From NCBI GenBank assembly GCA_008933995.1, contig WARS01000047.1, forward strand, positions 186,001 through 250,000: 64,000 nucleotides of DNA, read 5' to 3'. The stretch's first letter is position 1; each line of letters begins with the position of its first letter. Made by a program: the position numbers and the translations under genes. This DNA comes from Datnioides undecimradiatus (taxonomy: Eukaryota; Chordata; Actinopteri; Lobotiformes; Datnioididae). Of the stretch, positions 60,273 to 64,000 are shown one piece after another. The notes beneath the pieces are model-generated. The model ran no database searches and was not told the origin of the DNA. It saw nothing but the letters and a program-made list of their open reading frames with translations.

Positions 60273-61103
60273 GTGAGTTCCTTGCCGCGACGTGGACAAT
60301 ACTTTGTTGCGCCGCATTACGCAGCGAAAGTCAACGGGAAAACTAGACAAGTCTTTGCTTGGGATACAAAATATCTCTTCTGACCACGTCGCTATGCTGC
60401 TCTGCAAAACTGATGGTTGCAGGACAGAAATAGTTCAGGTCCGGACTGTTTGTTTTACTTATGCTTCAATCCGATAAACAATTCATTCATTGCTTTTACC
60501 GGTGGCAGCGTTTATCTGTCCGTCCTGCTCGGACGCGTCTTTCCAGCGCACATAAAGCGGTGGAACAGACGCTAAACCAAAGCTAAACTGTTTACTCACC
60601 TCTTTCTTTGTGAGACAATTTGCCCTCCTATTGAAGCTGTCAGGGATCTTTATTATATTAAGTTACATAGTCGCACTGTTAAACCGCGCATCAAACTGAT
60701 GAATCCAAACTTATACGAGCATTGTGTGTTAGGATAAACAAGCACAGACGGGAGTAAATCTAGTTTTATTATCATTATTACAATGGTGGATATGTGCTAT
60801 ATCATCATCAGTCCACACGCCCTCTATTATTGCAAATCAGCATTAAATCAATGATTGCACATGAAGTCAGAGCGCGGCGTAGTAAGGATAGCGCGTCGTT
60901 AATGTTTATGCCTTTTCCCTCTGGTTTCTAAAGTTAATAGTAGTGGAAGGGGCTGGTGTATTGCCGTATGAGGGAGGGGGCTGTGTGGTCGTGGCAGAGC
61001 TTTGAAGATCAGTCATCAGAGCGCAGGGGCCCGGGGACGAAGACAGAGCAGGCAGTCAAAATGCTCGAGTGTGGCGAGCGGAGCTGAAATCTGTGCGCAA
61101 CTG

Positions 61104-61112
61104 GATAAAAAG
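61104..61112 (+). promoter_or_regulatory. TATA-like element
   Basis: GATAAAAAG in GC-moderate surroundings, about 75 bases before the ATG at 61,179. A start site 25-30 bases downstream would give a short leader that excludes the small upstream frame at 61,061-61,087 (eight codons, then TGA). Confidence 0.3.
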
Positions 61113-61129
61113 AGCAAAGTGGGGTCCGG

Positions 61130-61246
61130 ATGGAGCTCAAAATAACAGGAATATCACACGCTGGGTGTTTTCTCTTTAATGGATTACCTAAGGAATATTA
61201 TATTGAGTCGGATTGCCCCATTCATGAGTGAATTCGGATACTCAAG
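61130..61246 (+). other. Candidate alternative first exon
   Basis: The stretch ends CTCAAG with GTAGGT immediately after (61,247), a good donor. It contains the small frame described in the next entry. The 5' limit is inferred from the TATA-like element at 61,104 and is approximate. Confidence 0.35.
61179..61246 (+). CDS. Possible N-terminal coding piece, unrecognised (partial)
   Basis: From the ATG at 61,179 the frame reads MDYLRNIILSRIAPFMSEFG, then YS, and reaches the splice donor with two bases of the next codon (phase 2). Reading on through the intron would give TAG at 61,248, so it only makes sense if spliced. The ATG context is weak at -3 (T) but has G at +4. The peptide is hydrophobic with two basic residues. 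It is not obviously a signal peptide, and I recognise no family. Alternatives are 5' UTR of a gene whose ATG lies in a later exon, or a non-coding RNA. The next exon is not found before 64,000. Confidence 0.25.
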
Positions 61247-61249
61247 GTA

Positions 61250-62195
61250 GGTGTCCACGATGATTTTTAATTATTGATAAAGTGTTTTTTAATACCTATT
61301 TTTAGAATACACTCTGTGTTGTAGCCATTATTCAGATGACCTCGGGTTTATTAAGGGACATACGCTTATTGGCTTCTATTCTACCCGGGGAGCTACTTTG
61401 TGAACAGGATCTATGCAGGAGAATCAAGTGCGTGGATTTCAAAGTAAAATATACACCTTTTAAAACACGGATGTAAACACAGATTAGGACTGACCGACAG
61501 TGAAATCAGACCCTCACAGCAGAACTGTGGTCCATATCAGCCCTTCCGTGCAGAGAAGTGTCCCTTCTTTTCTCCGGTTTTAGTCCCAATAGCTAATATC
61601 TCCTATTGTGCGTTGTTCGGAGTTGTGTTTAAAGGGTTAATGCACAGATTTAAGTGCTTTCTGACATTTCTGCTTCGCAAAAATCAACTTAGAAAAATAA
61701 AGGAAACGTGCACATGATTGGACGGACCATGCTGGCAAACCCTGAATAAAACAATAAAAGACGAGTAGGACGGACAGTTTGACTTGAAGGTTGTTGCCTG
61801 CTCACTCCCTGGTGCATTTCATCGATTTCATGTATCCCCCCACTTATATTCGTATACTGGATAATAAATAGGAGAAGCGCTCGTAACCCCTTTTTCGGAG
61901 GCAGAGCAGCGCGAGAGCCCAGCCCCGTGCACGCATTAGGTGCCGCGGAGGCAGTTAAACGCAGCACCCATCACTGTTGTCACTCCACCGCTGTCCCCCG
62001 CGTCTTTGTTGTCTTTTGTACGAGTCCTACATGTGGGCTAAAGGGGTCTGAAAAGATTTACCACGGATCAAACTTGAATGCCTTTACGCCCCAGTCCGCA
62101 CAATGCAAGCATTAGAGCCCGGGCTGCTGCATGGTTTGTGTGCGCAAAGAGGAGAGCGGAAGATCCCCACGAAAAAACTTGAAAAATGACCATGC
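61250..62195. other. Probable intron or 5' flank, CpG-rich in part
   Basis: Follows the donor at 61,247. It is AT-rich to 61,860, then a CpG cluster (GCAGAGCAGCGCGAGAGCC near 61,900) that could mark another start site, possibly for either strand. No second exon is identified. Confidence 0.4.
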
Positions 62196-62200
62196 GAATG

Positions 62201-62230
62201 AAGAGAAGAGAAGAGAAGAGAAGAGAAGAG
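62201..62230. repeat. (AAGAG)6 pentanucleotide repeat
   Basis: Six exact AAGAG units; a purine-only tract within the CpG-enriched region. Confidence 0.95.
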
Positions 62231-62869
62231 GAGAATAATAAGGGGAGTGAGTGATAATCAGAATGGTTGTTTCGCTTCATAAAGGCAGAATCAAAGTGTG
62301 TGTGGGATAAAGGAGTTTTAGGAATTCTTCTATGGTGTCTCATTATTTTGGAAATCGTGCCCAAATCGAAGCAACCGAGCCTAAAGGAGCTGAACTAAGC
62401 AGTCAGTCAGAGGGCTTATTCTAAACTTGTCACTACGTACTAACCTGGTGGAAAAGTGCACACATATTTAATCTTAGGTTTTCTTTAGTCAGTGTTCTTG
62501 CCCGTCCATTCACAGAACTGGACCCAGAGCAAATTTCCCCCAAAATCCAGTGCGTCTGAGCGCTGCCACGGGCAGAGGAGAACCGCAGCTTACTCAGTAA
62601 ACCTACAAACTTGATATTGACAGGAGCACCACACTCTGGCCAGGTCAAACATCAGAACCAGCAGTTGGTTCCTGTGACAGCACAGCTGGCCGACGCACCT
62701 CACTTCGCCTCACTGGTCACGGGGTCAGAACTCAGCGACCAGAACGATCTCCGTTAACCTCCACCACAGCCGGCCGTAACCCCGGAACAGCCACCATTAA
62801 ACCATACAGCCTCACCGTTGCCCTAAACTGCCGCTCAGAAATCAGATTGTTCGGTGCTAAATTGGTCAA

Positions 62870-64000
62870 GTGATAAAAGTTTGACCCTGGGTGCAGCATT
62901 TGGAGTCAAGATGTTTACTGCCATGTTCCCCTAGAACCCCCTTTTAGTAGCCCCAAGAGCAGCTTTCCTGAACGTAGGTCCACTGACCGGGGGTGGGGCT
63001 CTATTGTGTTGACTTGCCCAAAGCCCCTTTTGTTTTCTTGGTCACACCTGCAGATCAGCCCCCTTTGTGCTCTACTATAGTAGAACTACTGCTGAGAACA
63101 GCCTTTCTCCTGTTTCACTCCTCCTATCGCCAAGGTAGAGAAGAAAGGGAGGGAAGCTCGGTTTAGGGTGGCACAGCCCTCTCCTTCTGCCAAATCTCTG
63201 AAGCAACAAGTCCAACCAAGCCCTCAGAAGTGATCCTTAGGTAAATAGCACGCGATTAGGGGTAGTGGTTATTACTGAAGTGGGGAAAAAGGAGTAGTAA
63301 TCATTTCTGGGCCTGTGTGGCAGCTCTAATCATCTGGCTGACTCGCTTTCCTGTGCGACTGCATCTTGATTACTTTCTCAGAGCCACAGTTGAGAGTTGA
63401 GACATCCGTGTTACAGGACGTATCCCGTTTTGGAAACACAGTGGGGCATTGCTCACGCATGCATTTAGACATACATAGGCCGGAGTGAAATGCGTGACAC
63501 TGAACTCCTGGGCTATCTGATTTCCTGTGCTGTTTGGTTTACGGCTCAGTATCGCGCACGATGGCAAGCTGAAGAAGCCTCAAGCGGCAGCGGCCATTGT
63601 TCTGCTGGGATTACATCCACCCATCACATCCACACACAACCCTTGAAAACCTCATGCAACACTGTTGTTTGCCATCCTTTTATTAGCCCCGAATTCCCCC
63701 AAACAGGACCTCTACTGCAAAAACACATCCATCCCAGCGTTGCAGTGGAGGCGGTTATGGCTGAAATGCCACTGAAAGCACAGCTAAAAGGAGAATATGT
63801 GTTAATCTGTCATTTCAAGCACGGAACACTAAATCTTAAGCTGTAACTACCAGAATTGGGCTACAGACCCCTACACCCACCATCAGTAGAAATAGCAATC
63901 CAGCAGACCCCCGCCCCCTCTCCCCTCCCCGTGTTTAACACCATGGGCCTGAGCCAACAACATCAGCAGGGAAAGTGCGTGGTTGTAGGACATTGAAAAG
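62870..64000. other. Unassigned right end
   Basis: Balanced sequence with a C-rich tract near 63,910-63,930. A 118-codon + frame (63,490-63,846) and a short frame from ATG at 63,943 running off the window (MGLSQQHQQGKCVVVGH) have no recognisable family. If a gene starts near 60-61 kb this is probably intron. Confidence 0.4.

Larger units (their letters stand above)
60270..62860. promoter_or_regulatory. CpG-enriched region
   Basis: CpG dinucleotides are clearly denser than in the previous 60 kb, with clusters at about 60,280-60,560, 60,870-61,130, 61,880-62,000 and 62,540-62,860, separated by AT-rich gaps. This is the expected texture of a broad, developmentally regulated vertebrate promoter region. 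The density was judged by eye and not calculated. Confidence 0.5.

Noticed and set aside
1-64000. CRISPR arrays, tRNA or rRNA genes, bacterial operons, insertion sequences
   Set aside because: No spaced identical repeats, no cloverleaf with a TTCGA loop, no ribosomal RNA signature and no prokaryotic gene organisation were seen.
1-64000. Known microRNA precursors
   Set aside because: I looked for common vertebrate mature microRNA sequences by eye and saw none; a covariance search would be needed to exclude them.

Overview
This window looks like non-coding DNA from a ray-finned (teleost) fish, probably a spiny-rayed percomorph. Four things point that way. There are about thirty (CA)n/(TG)n microsatellites. 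Several decayed segments resemble dispersed repeats I remember from percomorph genomes. There are also worn traces of hAT- and Tc1-type DNA transposons. Finally, gene density is very low, and there are no operons, Shine-Dalgarno sites or dense open frames. The species and chromosome cannot be named from the sequence alone. The repeat matches are from memory and have not been searched.

No recognisable complete protein-coding gene is present. Every open frame in positions 1-59,900 is short (at most about 150 codons), has no family motif I recognise, and in many cases is just a translated dinucleotide repeat. The best reading is a gene desert or very long intron. It is punctuated by complex, non-repetitive stretches that could be conserved enhancers (about 18.6-19.1, 26.9-28.2, 36.4-36.7, 42.6-42.95, 54.8-55.56 and 57.55-57.75 kb). 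Conservation itself cannot be measured here.

The right end differs. From about 59.9 kb there are G-rich tracts, then CpG-enriched sequence with two strong splice donors on the + strand (GTGAGT at 60,273 and GTAGGT at 61,247). I read this as a promoter region with one or two alternative first exons of a gene that continues beyond 64,000. The second candidate exon holds a 22-codon N-terminal frame that I do not recognise.

Layout: 1-4.6 kb microsatellite-rich intergenic DNA; 4.64-4.79 kb repeat relic carrying a perfect DR1 nuclear-receptor motif; 4.8-17.6 kb non-coding; 17.64-18.08 kb two adjacent repeat relics; 18-28 kb enhancer-like stretches; 28.06-28.10 kb hairpin with paired forkhead motifs; 28.96-29.06 kb Tc1-like relic; 30.0 kb longest microsatellite; 33.16-33.97 kb possible LINE tail; 38.0-38.74 kb hAT-like relic; 40.88-41.11 kb repeat relic; 41-57.5 kb microsatellites and enhancer-like DNA; 57.6-57.7 kb cluster of three homeodomain-type motifs; 59.9-62.9 kb candidate promoter and first exons; 62.9-64 kb unassigned.
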